A stretch of DNA of 64,000 nt from an uncultured Eubacterium sp. (GCA_910584345.1 CAJTZX010000002.1:1-64000); one strand, 5' to 3'. Numbered from the stretch's first letter, positions 17,053 to 26,003 are shown. A program made the numbers and translations. Notes: generated by a model from the sequence alone, not told the origin.

Positions 17053-18514
17053 TCTGCTCTTCTCCTTTTGTCTGGAAGGAAATAATCTTCAAATTATCAA
17101 AATCGTAACCAAATTCTTTCAACATGCAATAGTATAAAAACCATTCTAATTGTGCATCCATAAATTCTTTACAGGCTCTCCGCTTCTTTTTTTCAGATAA
17201 CTGCTGTCCATCATCTACAGCTACTGCACATAAATTGCATAATCTGATTGCCCAGCAATTTTTGCATCTTTCTTCGGATAATTTTCCGATATTCAGCAAT
17301 TGTTCTACATGCTTAATATAAAATCCCTCTTCCACATTTCCTATTTTCATTACCGGAGATGTTTCACTGCATTTTTCACATGGAAATAAATTTCCCTGAA
17401 TATCCATAAATAATTTTCTTGTTCCCGGTACACAAACTCCACCATGATGAAAAACCTCCGGAAGCCTGTTTGCTAAATTGCGCATAGTAAACAAAGAATT
17501 TTTTATTGTATCAAAACTGGCTTCTGCGATTTTAGATACTTTATTTTTATCATAACGTCCTAATTTGGACAGAAACATTTTAAACATCTCATATTCATAC
17601 TTACACGAATATATCTGTACAGATAACTCTTTCCTTTTAGATTCATCGAGATTATCTGTTGAAATAAAACTTGCATTTACAAAAGAATCTTTTAGCAGCT
17701 CATCCGTTGCCCAAAATTCATTCACACATGACATATCATTTCTCGGGTCAAGAACACAGTTAAAGTTAATCTTTTGATAATATTCAGGAAATTGTTCTCT
17801 AAACTTTTTCATTTTACTGACGATAACGTCAAAAGTTCCTTTGCCGCTAACCGCAAACTTCCTATTTTTATCATGTATTTCTTTCGGTCCGTCCAGACTA
17901 ATCGTCAGCGATACATCATTTGCCATGAAGTACTCAATATGTCTTTCATTTAGCATTGTCGCATTTGTTGTTATATTATAGGTTATTTTTTTACCTTCTG
18001 CCTTTACTTTAATATATTCTATACACTTTTGTATGAGCTCAAATTCTAATAACGGTTCTCCGCCATAAAAAGACAAGTTTAATAATTTTGAATTCTGGGA
18101 ATGCTTAATCAAAAAATCAATCCCCTTTTTAGCTGTCTCAAAATCCATTGTTTTATCCGTATGTCTTCTGTTTGTATACGTTCCGGAATATGCACAATAT
18201 TCACATCTCAAATTACATTGCTGCGTAACTTGAAGTGTTATCGTCTGCAGTTTATTATCCAATATATCCTCTATATATCCCGTTAATGAATGTTCTATGT
18301 TACGTACCCTATTCCCGGATAAAAACCCTTCTTGCATCATCATGTTTACTTCATCCGGCAGCTCTTCGATTCCTTCAAATCCAACATCCTTATATTTTTT
18401 TATAAAATCATATGTATTGTCACTTACATTTATTATCGCATTTCTATTTGTATCATAGATATATTTACTCATAGGAGTTTCAAAAACACGACACAATAAT
18501 CTGGTTTCTCCCAT
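17042..18514 (-). CDS. ccpM: Radical SAM/SPASM Cys-rich peptide maturase, CcpM type (copy 2)
   Basis: A 490-residue paralog of 11238-12695 with the same order of parts. Cys100, Cys104 and Cys107 in CNLRCEYC bind the radical SAM cluster; SFYGGEPLLEF and TISLDGPKEIHD follow. The SPASM region has GGVCVPGTRKLF, FPCEKCSETSP, CKNCWAIRLCNLC and CKEF. The N-terminal domain is conserved in length but less in sequence, as expected if each copy recognises its own precursor. It directly follows precursor 2, separated by a hairpin. GAAGGTG lies upstream of the ATG. Confidence 0.88.
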   Translation of the reverse strand: MGETRLLCRVFETPMSKYIYDTNRNAIINVSDNTYDFIKKYKDVGFEGIEELPDEVNMMMQEGFLSGNRVRNIEHSLTGYIEDILDNKLQTITLQVTQQCNLRCEYCAYSGTYTNRRHTDKTMDFETAKKGIDFLIKHSQNSKLLNLSFYGGEPLLEFELIQKCIEYIKVKAEGKKITYNITTNATMLNERHIEYFMANDVSLTISLDGPKEIHDKNRKFAVSGKGTFDVIVSKMKKFREQFPEYYQKINFNCVLDPRNDMSCVNEFWATDELLKDSFVNASFISTDNLDESKRKELSVQIYSCKYEYEMFKMFLSKLGRYDKNKVSKIAEASFDTIKNSLFTMRNLANRLPEVFHHGGVCVPGTRKLFMDIQGNLFPCEKCSETSPVMKIGNVEEGFYIKHVEQLLNIGKLSEERCKNCWAIRLCNLCAVAVDDGQQLSEKKKRRACKEFMDAQLEWFLYYCMLKEFGYDFDNLKIISFQTKGEEQNGL

Positions 18515-18540
18515 TTTTTCACCTTCTCTGCCATCATTGT

Positions 18541-18583
18541 AATCAAGGCAGTTAATCTATTGCCACGATTAATTGCCTTGATT
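18541..18583 (-). other. Hairpin between precursor 2 and its maturase
   Basis: AATCAAGGCAGTTAAT and ATTAATTGCCTTGATT match over 15 of 16 pairs with an 11-base loop. There is no T-tract after it, so it is more likely a message-stabilising or processing hairpin than a full terminator. Confidence 0.6.
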
Positions 18584-18597
18584 AGCGTCTTTTCAGC

Positions 18598-18789
18598 TTA
18601 AACAGTTCTGCTGCTTGTTCTACTCGTATTGCTGCTGTTCAATACAGAATAGTATCTGTTTGTTGCACCAGATGTATATGTAGAAAAGATGCCACAGCTG
18701 CATGTAGAACAGCTGCTGCAATTACAAATACATGCATATGCTGAAAATGTTTCATATGCAGAGCCTGCTTTCTTTCCTAATTTTTTCAT
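18598..18789 (-). CDS. Cys-rich RiPP precursor peptide 2
   Basis: A 63-residue peptide starting MKKLGKKAGS. After the leader-like segment ETFSAYA come six Cys at 20, 22, 24, 27, 30 and 32 (CICNCSSCSTCSCG), then a Ser/Thr/Asn-rich tail ending SRTV. This is the clearest match to the CLI_3235-type precursors I recall beside CcpM. GGAGG lies eight bases before the ATG. A promoter with two direct repeats at 18875-18938 precedes it. It should be the substrate of the maturase at 17042-18514. It shares only the MKK start and alternating Cys with precursor 1. Confidence 0.88.
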   Translation of the reverse strand: MKKLGKKAGSAYETFSAYACICNCSSCSTCSCGIFSTYTSGATNRYYSVLNSSNTSRTSSRTV

Positions 18790-18874
18790 CTCGTTTTCCT
18801 CCTCTCCTTATCGTTATTAATTGTACCTTTCACATAAAACGGATACCATGCAATTAACTCCGTAATACCTTTTT

Positions 18875-18938
18875 AATATAACATATAAAACTACATTTTC
18901 AACTATATTTGCAGAAAATATCATTTTTTTGCAGAAAA
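18875..18938 (-). promoter_or_regulatory. Promoter of precursor 2 with direct repeats (candidate LytTR sites)
   Basis: On the minus strand TTGAAA (18897-18902) and TATATT (18875-18880) are 16 bases apart. Directly upstream, TTTGCAGAAAA (plus-strand reading) occurs twice, at 18908-18918 and 18928-18938, 20 bases apart. Paired direct repeats about two helical turns apart beside a -35 box are what LytTR-type activators bind; the LytTR gene is at 20456-21181. A third TTGCAGAAAA lies at 21397-21406. Confidence 0.6.
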
Positions 18939-18981
18939 AATACAATTTATTTTAATTTATAGGTTCATCTTCAAAAATATC

Positions 18982-20406
18982 TTAATCCAATAGTAAACTC
19001 AATATTTTCTGAAATAAAATCCGAAAATCTATTATCTCTGATCTGTAGCTGTTTTTCATTTGTCCTTCACACAAAATATTAATATTATATTTTTTATTTC
19101 CAGATTCAATGAAGACAAGCATATCTGCTGTTTCAAATACTTTTGTAGAATTCACTGTTTCACAATGATACACTGCACTCACAATAACATCTGACTGTTG
19201 ATAGTACGTTTGCCAATACCAAAAATCAAATAAAAGTTCGGGCGCATGATAATAGATTTGTTCCGGCGCATATTCTATATCATACAATACACATTCCTGT
19301 TCCGTACTCACTGCATAAGCATTGTTACCTTTGTTTGCAAATCCGGCTTTCAATTCTGTCAGAAACAGGAACAAATCTATGTTTTTATCCAATACACACA
19401 TAATAATCGGTAATTGTAATTCTTCCTTTCGACTTTTCGTTTCCCTGATCTGCTGTACTCTTTTCTCATAATCCCAATAGAAGCCCCTGAAATTTCTAAA
19501 ATCAATACTTTCCTTACCTAAATAAATTAAATTTTTACCTTTTTTTCTATATTCTTTATACTTATCTGCTTCTTTAAATATAATCGTATCGATATATTTC
19601 TCGCAGCTGACATAGCTGTCCGTATACGCTTCAAAATACATTTTTGCCATAGTACAGACACCAACTCCATCACACCATGCAGCCGTTACCCAATCCGGGT
19701 TACACGTATTGCTGTATTCGAACTTTTCATTGCTAATTATCTCATAAATTTTATTTTTTAACTCACAAATATCAGAAACATTTCTTTGCTGCATTATTTT
19801 TGCGGCCAATGCTGTAATATATGGCGCTGCATAACTGTTACTTTTGGATACGGAATAAAATCCAGACTTATTATCTGTTTTAAGTTCGCATGGGGCTAAA
19901 AAATCTATTCCCTGATGCAGCATAAAACTTTTGTTTACTTCCAGCTTATCTCCCGCTGCCACTCCAATTACGTTTGAAAAAGACGCCGGATAGGATGTAT
20001 ACCCACTATTTGCTCCAGCTGCAATGATTAGCATTCCTTGATTGGCATATTGATTGATTATTTTCCTGAGATTACATTTATCTATAAAATGCGTTGTTCC
20101 AAAACTTAAATTTACTATATATATATTATTTCTATAGCACCATTTCAATGCCGGTTCCAAACAATTAGTTTTTCCTTTTCCACGGTCATCTAAGATTCTG
20201 ATACTGACTATACTGCATTCATCAAAAATATTTTCTATTATTTTTGCGCAAATTGTTCCATGCTGAAATACCTGTTGCGTTATTTTTTTCTTGTCCTTCA
20301 CACAGTTCCCATCCGTATCAATCAATATACTGTTTTCCAATTTTTTTTCTAAAACCAACTCATTGATTCCATTATCTATAACAGCAACTTTTATACGCTC
20401 ATACAT
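18982..20406 (-). CDS. Cytoplasmic S8 (subtilisin-like) serine protease of RiPP module 2
   Basis: A 474-residue paralog of 12712-14109. The catalytic parts are Asp11 in VIDNG, His49 in HGTICAKI, Asn in AAGANSG and Ser191 in NSYAAPYITAL. There is no signal peptide. The C-terminal half, from about residue 230, is the same extra domain as in copy 1. I chose the ATG at 20406, preceded by GAGGTG; a TTG four codons earlier would be needed for a longer form. It lies upstream of precursor 2 rather than downstream as in module 1, and follows the LytTR gene by 49 bases. Likely role: leader removal. Confidence 0.87.
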   Translation of the reverse strand: MYERIKVAVIDNGINELVLEKKLENSILIDTDGNCVKDKKKITQQVFQHGTICAKIIENIFDECSIVSIRILDDRGKGKTNCLEPALKWCYRNNIYIVNLSFGTTHFIDKCNLRKIINQYANQGMLIIAAGANSGYTSYPASFSNVIGVAAGDKLEVNKSFMLHQGIDFLAPCELKTDNKSGFYSVSKSNSYAAPYITALAAKIMQQRNVSDICELKNKIYEIISNEKFEYSNTCNPDWVTAAWCDGVGVCTMAKMYFEAYTDSYVSCEKYIDTIIFKEADKYKEYRKKGKNLIYLGKESIDFRNFRGFYWDYEKRVQQIRETKSRKEELQLPIIMCVLDKNIDLFLFLTELKAGFANKGNNAYAVSTEQECVLYDIEYAPEQIYYHAPELLFDFWYWQTYYQQSDVIVSAVYHCETVNSTKVFETADMLVFIESGNKKYNINILCEGQMKNSYRSEIIDFRILFQKILSLLLD

Positions 20407-20455
20407 AAAGCACCTCAAACTCTTACCTCACAAAAAATTAATCAAAATCAAATAC

Positions 20456-21181
20456 TCATATCTCTCTTTGATACGCCATAAATAACTCTTTTACTTGCTT
20501 ATAACGCGCTTTTGGTATCCTTAATTCTATCCCGTTATTCAAAATTACTTTATATCTTTTCACTTCTTTTATATATTTCAAATTTGCAAGAAAACTTTGA
20601 TGGATTCTAATAAACCCATATCCATCTAATTTTTGTTCCATTTTATTCAATTTCTCATACATGGTGTAAATTTTCATATCTTGTTCCATAATATGAAATT
20701 CCAGCTTATGTAATTTACTTTCGATATATAAAAGACGGTCTAATGATATTTCTTTCTCTTCTTCTTTAAATTTAAATTTCTTTTTAATAATTTTATAATT
20801 CATTTTTTCAATAATTGCATCCAGGCACTCATGAATTTCACTTTTTAATTCCAAATCACCTTTTAATAAATATCTTATTGCATCAACTTTATACCCTTGC
20901 AATGCATAATCTTCATATTCTGTCACAAAAACAATAAATACTTCCTTACTTACTGACCGTATCTTCTTTGCTGTCATAAAACCATCCATGTTTTCTAAAT
21001 GAGTATCTAAAAATATAATTGTATATTTTACGATTCCGATACCTAATGCAGTAAATTCTTCACCGGAAGCAAACGAATCTATTTGAAACACTAAGCCTCT
21101 GTCCATCATATCCTTTGCTAGCATCTGTTCTAACTCCTGTCTAAAATACTTCTCATTATCGCATATAGCAATTTCGAACAT
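20456..21181 (-). CDS. LytTR-family response regulator (AgrA-like)
   Basis: A 241-residue two-domain regulator. The receiver has Asp8, the phospho-acceptor Asp59 in FLDTHLENMDG, and a VFVTEYEDYAL segment. The C-terminal LytTR DNA-binding domain (about 140-241) has FIRIHQSFLANLKYI and LRIPKARYKQVK. No histidine kinase gene lies next to it, so its partner is elsewhere or it is orphan. Because it is immediately upstream of the RiPP module 2 protease, it likely controls the locus through repeats at 18908-18938. Peptide quorum control, as with agr-type systems, is possible but not shown. Confidence 0.9.
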   Translation of the reverse strand: MFEIAICDNEKYFRQELEQMLAKDMMDRGLVFQIDSFASGEEFTALGIGIVKYTIIFLDTHLENMDGFMTAKKIRSVSKEVFIVFVTEYEDYALQGYKVDAIRYLLKGDLELKSEIHECLDAIIEKMNYKIIKKKFKFKEEEKEISLDRLLYIESKLHKLEFHIMEQDMKIYTMYEKLNKMEQKLDGYGFIRIHQSFLANLKYIKEVKRYKVILNNGIELRIPKARYKQVKELFMAYQREI

Positions 21182-21408
21182 ACGTTTGTTTCTCTCCCTT
21201 CCTCGAGATTCATCTTTGTTTTCAATCCGATTATCTTTGTTTTTCTTATCATGTTATATTTCGGTAATCTTTTCTATAACTTTATACTATTTTATATCTA
21301 TAGTACTTTTTGAAGTTTACTTTCCTTGTACTATTGTGTTATATTTTACTACTCTTTACAAAGTTAATCTAATAAATTAAAGAAATCGTCCAGTTATTGC
21401 AGAAAATG
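21182..21408. other. AT-rich promoter region of the LytTR gene
   Basis: Very AT-rich with many TATAAA-like hexamers, so the promoter cannot be fixed. TTGCAGAAAA at 21397-21406 matches the repeats in the precursor 2 promoter and may allow self-regulation by the LytTR protein. No gene is seen. Confidence 0.4.
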
Positions 21409-21440
21409 GCAAAAAAAACAGCACCTCATTCGGCACTGTT
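21409..21440 (-). terminator. Rho-independent terminator of the ABC exporter gene
   Basis: On the minus strand AACAGTGCC and GGTGCTGTT form a nine-pair stem, two of them G-U, with a six-base loop, followed by TTTTTTTT. It separates the exporter transcript from the LytTR/RiPP region. Confidence 0.8.
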
Positions 21441-21508
21441 TAACTTTACCTTCTTTCATTCTTTTTACTACCGCATGATCTGTGGCTGTTACATCTCTCA
21501 TTCCGAAC

Positions 21509-23257
21509 TTATCTCATCTGATACAATCCCGCATAAATGCCTTTTTTTGCCATTAATTCGTCATGCGTCCCCCTCTCTTCTATTCCCTGCTCTGTCAGAA
21601 CAAGTATTTGTTCTGCATTCCGTATCGTTGTCAGCCGATGTGCTATTACGAATGTGGTGCGGTTTGCTGCCAGCTTCTCTAAAGACTCCTGCACTACTTT
21701 TTCACTCTCATTATCTAATGCGGAGGTAGCCTCATCAAAGATCAAAATTGGTGGATTTTTTAAAAACACCCTGGCGATAGACAACCTTTGTTTTTGCCCT
21801 CCGGACAGCTTGATACCGCGTTGTCCGATATCTGTGTCGTAACCTTGTGGAAGCTCCATAATAAATGCATGTGCATTCGCATTTTGGGCCGCTTCAATGA
21901 CTTCTTCCCTGCTTGCTCCCGGTTTGCCGTAAGCAATATTATCATATACGGAACCCGCAAATAAATACACATCCTGCTGCACCATGCCGATATTGTCTCG
22001 TAAGCTTTTCAGCTGAAGCTTTCTGATATCTTTTCCATCTACGGTTATTCGTCCGCCTGTCACCTCATAAAATCTTGGAATCAGGCTGCATAACGTACTT
22101 TTTCCGATGCCTGACGGTCCAACAAGAGCTACATATTTTCCAGCAGAAACGTTCAGATTAATGTGCTGCAGCACTGCGTCATTTTCTTTTGAATATCGGA
22201 AACATACATCTTCAAAACAAATATTTCCCTTTACCTGTTCCAGCTTTTGAGCATCCTCAGCATCTTGAATATCCGGCATAATGTCCATCATTTGAATAAA
22301 CCGTTCATAGCCGGAATATCCGTTTTGAAACTGCTCTGTAAAGTCAATCAATGTTCTGACCGGATCCGTAAAAACATTAATGTAAAGTAAAAATGTTACC
22401 ATATCAGTCACATTAACAATTCCTTTGGTCACCATAAAACCGCCGAAAAAAATAACCATTACATGAATCAACGTCGTAAATGCTGTCAGACCCGAATGAT
22501 AATGCCCCATATAGTGATAACTGTTTTTCTTTGCAGCCAGAAATCCATCATTTCCAGATTTGAACTTTTCATTTTCCAGCTCTTCATTTGCAAAAGATTT
22601 TACTACCCGGATTCCAGAAAGATTGTCTTCCATCTGGCTATTGATTTCTGCGATTTTTTCACGATTTCGCCGATAAGCCCGTTTCATCTTTTTATTGTAT
22701 ACATAAGCAAAGATAAGCATAAACGGGATCAGTGCAAATGCTGCAATCACAAGATAGCGATTGATAGACATCAGTATCAAAAAAGCACCAATAATCTTAA
22801 TAAACGATATCGCAATATTTTCCGGTCCATGATGCAGCAGCTCCGTAATATCGAATAAATCACTCGTCACCCGTGACATCAGCTGCCCGACTTTTTGCTC
22901 ATCATAAAAAGAAAAGGACATTTTCTGATAATGATCGAAAATCTCCGCACGCATATCGTATTCAATTTTTGCTCCCATAACATGTCCATAGTTAAAAATG
23001 TAATAATTGCTGTACCACTGTACAAGCACCAGGATAAGCATCAGAATTCCCAATTTTAAAATCATGCTCTGCGCTTCTCTGACTTCCATAACAGTAATCG
23101 TAGACGTCACATACCGTACAACCAGCGGTATCACGAGCGCTGCTGCCGCTGATACAAACGCAAAAAACATATCTGTCCAAAATACCCGCTGATATGGCTT
23201 ATAATATGCTGCAAGTCTTCGTAAAACACCTGCTTTGGAATTCTTTACAGAATCCAT
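21509..23257 (-). CDS. MsbA-like ABC exporter (membrane domain plus ATPase)
   Basis: A 582-residue half-transporter with six membrane helices (about 1-330) and a C-terminal ATPase. Walker A is GPSGIGKST, signature LSGGQKQR, Walker B ILIFDEATSALD and switch His in IAHRLTT. It belongs to the broad lipid/multidrug exporter family; substrate unknown. The start is fixed by AGGAGGAGAGG; an upstream in-frame start would add 18 residues. It lies 86 bases after the histidine kinase gene on the same strand, so it may belong to that cassette. A link to the RiPP locus next door is only positional. Confidence 0.88.
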   Translation of the reverse strand: MDSVKNSKAGVLRRLAAYYKPYQRVFWTDMFFAFVSAAAALVIPLVVRYVTSTITVMEVREAQSMILKLGILMLILVLVQWYSNYYIFNYGHVMGAKIEYDMRAEIFDHYQKMSFSFYDEQKVGQLMSRVTSDLFDITELLHHGPENIAISFIKIIGAFLILMSINRYLVIAAFALIPFMLIFAYVYNKKMKRAYRRNREKIAEINSQMEDNLSGIRVVKSFANEELENEKFKSGNDGFLAAKKNSYHYMGHYHSGLTAFTTLIHVMVIFFGGFMVTKGIVNVTDMVTFLLYINVFTDPVRTLIDFTEQFQNGYSGYERFIQMMDIMPDIQDAEDAQKLEQVKGNICFEDVCFRYSKENDAVLQHINLNVSAGKYVALVGPSGIGKSTLCSLIPRFYEVTGGRITVDGKDIRKLQLKSLRDNIGMVQQDVYLFAGSVYDNIAYGKPGASREEVIEAAQNANAHAFIMELPQGYDTDIGQRGIKLSGGQKQRLSIARVFLKNPPILIFDEATSALDNESEKVVQESLEKLAANRTTFVIAHRLTTIRNAEQILVLTEQGIEERGTHDELMAKKGIYAGLYQMR

Positions 23258-23343
23258 AAATTCCTCTCCTCCTCTTTCAATGGCTGCGACACCAAAATGA
23301 TTATGATACATCCTATCACATTCCGCTCATAATGTACAATATT

Positions 23344-24243
23344 TTATGAAATATTGTTTTCAAAAAATAAAACCACGCTAAGTCTTCCATCCAGATAGTT
23401 CACTTCTATTTTTCCTCCCATCTTTTCTGTCAGCGTACGTGCAATAGACAACCCCAGCCCTGTAGAACTGCATCCGTCTTCTACTGTATAAAAACGTTCC
23501 GTTAACCGGGCAGCACTCACCGCATCCAGCTTTTGCGCTTGATTCGCAAAACAGATTTTACCTTTGTCGTCCAGACTTATCTGAAAGTCTCCATCACTAT
23601 ATTTGATTGCATTGCTAATGATATTAGAAAAAATCCGCGCTAACGCCTGTCGGTTCAGTTTTCTTTTTACCGGCTGATCGCAAATACTAATTTGAGGCTG
23701 AATGCCTGCATTTACAATTGCCCCGTAATATCCTGCTATACTTTCTTCTAATACTGCGCGTAAAGACAACTCCTTTTTATCTGCATATTCCCCATACGAA
23801 TCTACAGACAATATGACCGAATAACGAAACAATTCTTCTGCAAGAGCTCTCAGCGCATCCATCCGATTTGCAATCAATCCAAGATATTCCCCTGCTGCAT
23901 CTGATTTCTCTTCATTTTCCAGCAAGTTCAGGTAACCATAGATTGCTGTCAGCGGAGTCCTGATATCATGTGATATGTTTGTGACTGCTGCTTTCAATTC
24001 CTGATCTCCCCTTATATACCGGATTTGTTTTTCACGAAGCAGTTTTAGCTGCCGGTCTAAATCGGCAGCTAAATCACGAATTTTTTTATCAGAACTTGAA
24101 ATATCTATTCCTACATTTGTATCTGTCTCCATGCGCTCTGCAAATTGTCTGCGTATCTCATCTACAGACCGATATACGGCGATCAGCTTAAGCAGCAGAA
24201 AAGTCGCCACCGTAAATAGCAAAATTGATAATATGAAAAGCAT
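23344..24243 (-). CDS. Sensor histidine kinase
   Basis: A 299-residue kinase with one N-terminal membrane helix (residues 1-22) and almost no outside domain, followed by the phospho-acceptor His in ISHDIRTPLTAIYGYL and an ATPase domain with NIISNAIKYSDG and STGLGLSIARTL. The lack of a large sensor domain is typical of kinases that read a partner ABC transporter rather than a ligand. It is the last gene after the response regulator, ATPase and permease, and starts one base after the permease stop. Confidence 0.88.
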   Translation of the reverse strand: MLFILSILLFTVATFLLLKLIAVYRSVDEIRRQFAERMETDTNVGIDISSSDKKIRDLAADLDRQLKLLREKQIRYIRGDQELKAAVTNISHDIRTPLTAIYGYLNLLENEEKSDAAGEYLGLIANRMDALRALAEELFRYSVILSVDSYGEYADKKELSLRAVLEESIAGYYGAIVNAGIQPQISICDQPVKRKLNRQALARIFSNIISNAIKYSDGDFQISLDDKGKICFANQAQKLDAVSAARLTERFYTVEDGCSSTGLGLSIARTLTEKMGGKIEVNYLDGRLSVVLFFENNIS

Positions 24244-24244
24244 A

Positions 24245-25096
24245 TTATTTGATATCCTTTCTGCGGAACAAACAAATACCTGTTATATTTGCCACAGCTG
24301 TAATGACAACAGAATAAAAACACGATAAAAACGGATGCCGAAGTATCTGCTCCTGCATAGAACTATTTGCAATCTGATAACTTTGACCGCCTGGCAGAAA
24401 ATCAATCATAAACTGGTAAATATCACGCTGTAGCCCTGTAATATAAGCAGGATTTGGCATCTGATCCCCTTGCATTGGCATACCATCTGCTGTCATGCTA
24501 ATCTGAGTCATCATCTCCGGCTGACCGAGCTGCATAATGAGATAAGACGCAAGTATCAAAAATGCAAATGACAGCAGAATATTTATTGTGGCTGCATGAG
24601 ATTTACTGCTGATAAGCATGGAAACTAAATTATATATTGAGACATATGCCATACATAAAAACACCAAGGCAGCGCTCAATTGAAAAAAGTCTCCGGCTGT
24701 CATATCTGTTTTTCCACATAATATCATTCCAACGACATATACGCAAACGATAGATACTGCAGCCTGAAAAACAGCAGCGCCCATACAGGAAATAAAATTG
24801 GACAAATAAATACTGACCCGTGACTGTCCGATCATCAGCTTATTTCGAATCGTCCCTTCATCATATTCCATTCCAATAAACAAACTGCTAAATGCAGCTA
24901 ATATAATGCCAATCATTATCATATTTTGAAAGATAGCCTCCCGCAAAACCTGTGACGAGGGCACATCATATTTTAATGAGCTGGAATAACAACTTAATAA
25001 TAGCATAATGCCCATCCCAAGCAGAGTGACCAGCCCAACCCAATACATTTTAGATTTTTTCATACGGACAAAATCTGCACGTAATAATTTACTCAT
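24245..25096 (-). CDS. ABC-2 type permease of the peptide-sensing cassette
   Basis: A 283-residue membrane protein with about six helices and a conserved start (KLLRADFVRMKKSKMYWVGL), followed by ASHAATINILLSFAFL in the later half. It is the membrane partner of the ATPase at 25089-26003, overlapping its stop by eight bases. ATG at 25096 is preferred because GGAGGTGG stands just upstream. The family includes lantibiotic-immunity and resistance permeases; the substrate here is unknown. Confidence 0.85.
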   Translation of the reverse strand: MSKLLRADFVRMKKSKMYWVGLVTLLGMGIMLLLSCYSSSLKYDVPSSQVLREAIFQNMIMIGIILAAFSSLFIGMEYDEGTIRNKLMIGQSRVSIYLSNFISCMGAAVFQAAVSIVCVYVVGMILCGKTDMTAGDFFQLSAALVFLCMAYVSIYNLVSMLISSKSHAATINILLSFAFLILASYLIMQLGQPEMMTQISMTADGMPMQGDQMPNPAYITGLQRDIYQFMIDFLPGGQSYQIANSSMQEQILRHPFLSCFYSVVITAVANITGICLFRRKDIK

Positions 25097-26003
25097 GATC
25101 GCCACCTCCAATCAGACGAATATAATAACTCTCAAGACTTTCGTCTCTCTCATGAATCCGTACTACCTCACACTCCTGTTCGGCCAGAAGCATGACTAAT
25201 TGTGTTACATGAATCGTACCATAAATATCCGCCTGTGTATCTGAATGTACAGCATATTCGATTCCCATTTTGTCCAGTACAAGCGCCAGCTTCTTTGTAT
25301 CTGACACTTCAACACAGATACATTTTCTGCAGGCTGATTCCAATTCCTGTGCACTGATTTCTTTTACGATATGTCCGTGATCGATAAATCCATAATGTGT
25401 CGCCAAACGAGAAAGCTCGTCTAAAATATGGCTAGAGATCAATACGGTAATCTGTCTTTCCCGGTTTAGCTTCAAAAGCAGTTCACGAACTTCGACGATA
25501 CCTTGCGGATCCAGTCCGTTTACTGGTTCATCCAGCACAAGAAAATCCGGATCACCTGCCAACGCTACTGCGATACCAAGCCTTTGACGCATACCCAGTG
25601 AAAAATTCTTTACTTTTTTGGAACCGGTATCCGCTAATCCGACAAGTTCTAACTGTTTATTGATCCCATCAAAAGAAGGTCGGCCTAAGATCCTATACTG
25701 CTGACGCAAGTTCTCTTCCGCAGTCAGATTCAAATAAATCGAAGGCGTTTCCACAACGGCCCCCATTCTTCTGCGAGAAGCCGCGATCTCTTTCCTTCGG
25801 CTGTCCACGCCATACAAAAAATAATCTCCCCCGGTCGGCCGCTGAAGCCCGCAGATCAATCGAATCAACGTCGTCTTTCCCGCACCGTTTTTCCCTACAA
25901 ATCCATAGATCGCGCCTTTTGGCACATGCATCGTTAATCCGTCTAATGCCTTAAAATGCCTGTAATGTTTGGATAGCGCATTTGTGGTGAGTACATATTC
26001 CAT
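25089..26003 (-). CDS. ABC transporter ATPase of the peptide-sensing cassette
   Basis: A 304-residue ATPase of the antibiotic-transport type. Walker A GKNGAGKTT, signature NFSLGMRQRLG, Walker B FLVLDEPVNGLDP and switch His in SSHILDEL are intact. The last 80 residues are the usual C-terminal extension. It pairs with the permease at 24245-25096. Upstream lie repeated GTTAAGAAA sites (26095-26115) that may bind the response regulator encoded just before it. GGAGG is seven bases before the ATG. Confidence 0.92.
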   Translation of the reverse strand: MEYVLTTNALSKHYRHFKALDGLTMHVPKGAIYGFVGKNGAGKTTLIRLICGLQRPTGGDYFLYGVDSRRKEIAASRRRMGAVVETPSIYLNLTAEENLRQQYRILGRPSFDGINKQLELVGLADTGSKKVKNFSLGMRQRLGIAVALAGDPDFLVLDEPVNGLDPQGIVEVRELLLKLNRERQITVLISSHILDELSRLATHYGFIDHGHIVKEISAQELESACRKCICVEVSDTKKLALVLDKMGIEYAVHSDTQADIYGTIHVTQLVMLLAEQECEVVRIHERDESLESYYIRLIGGGDHE

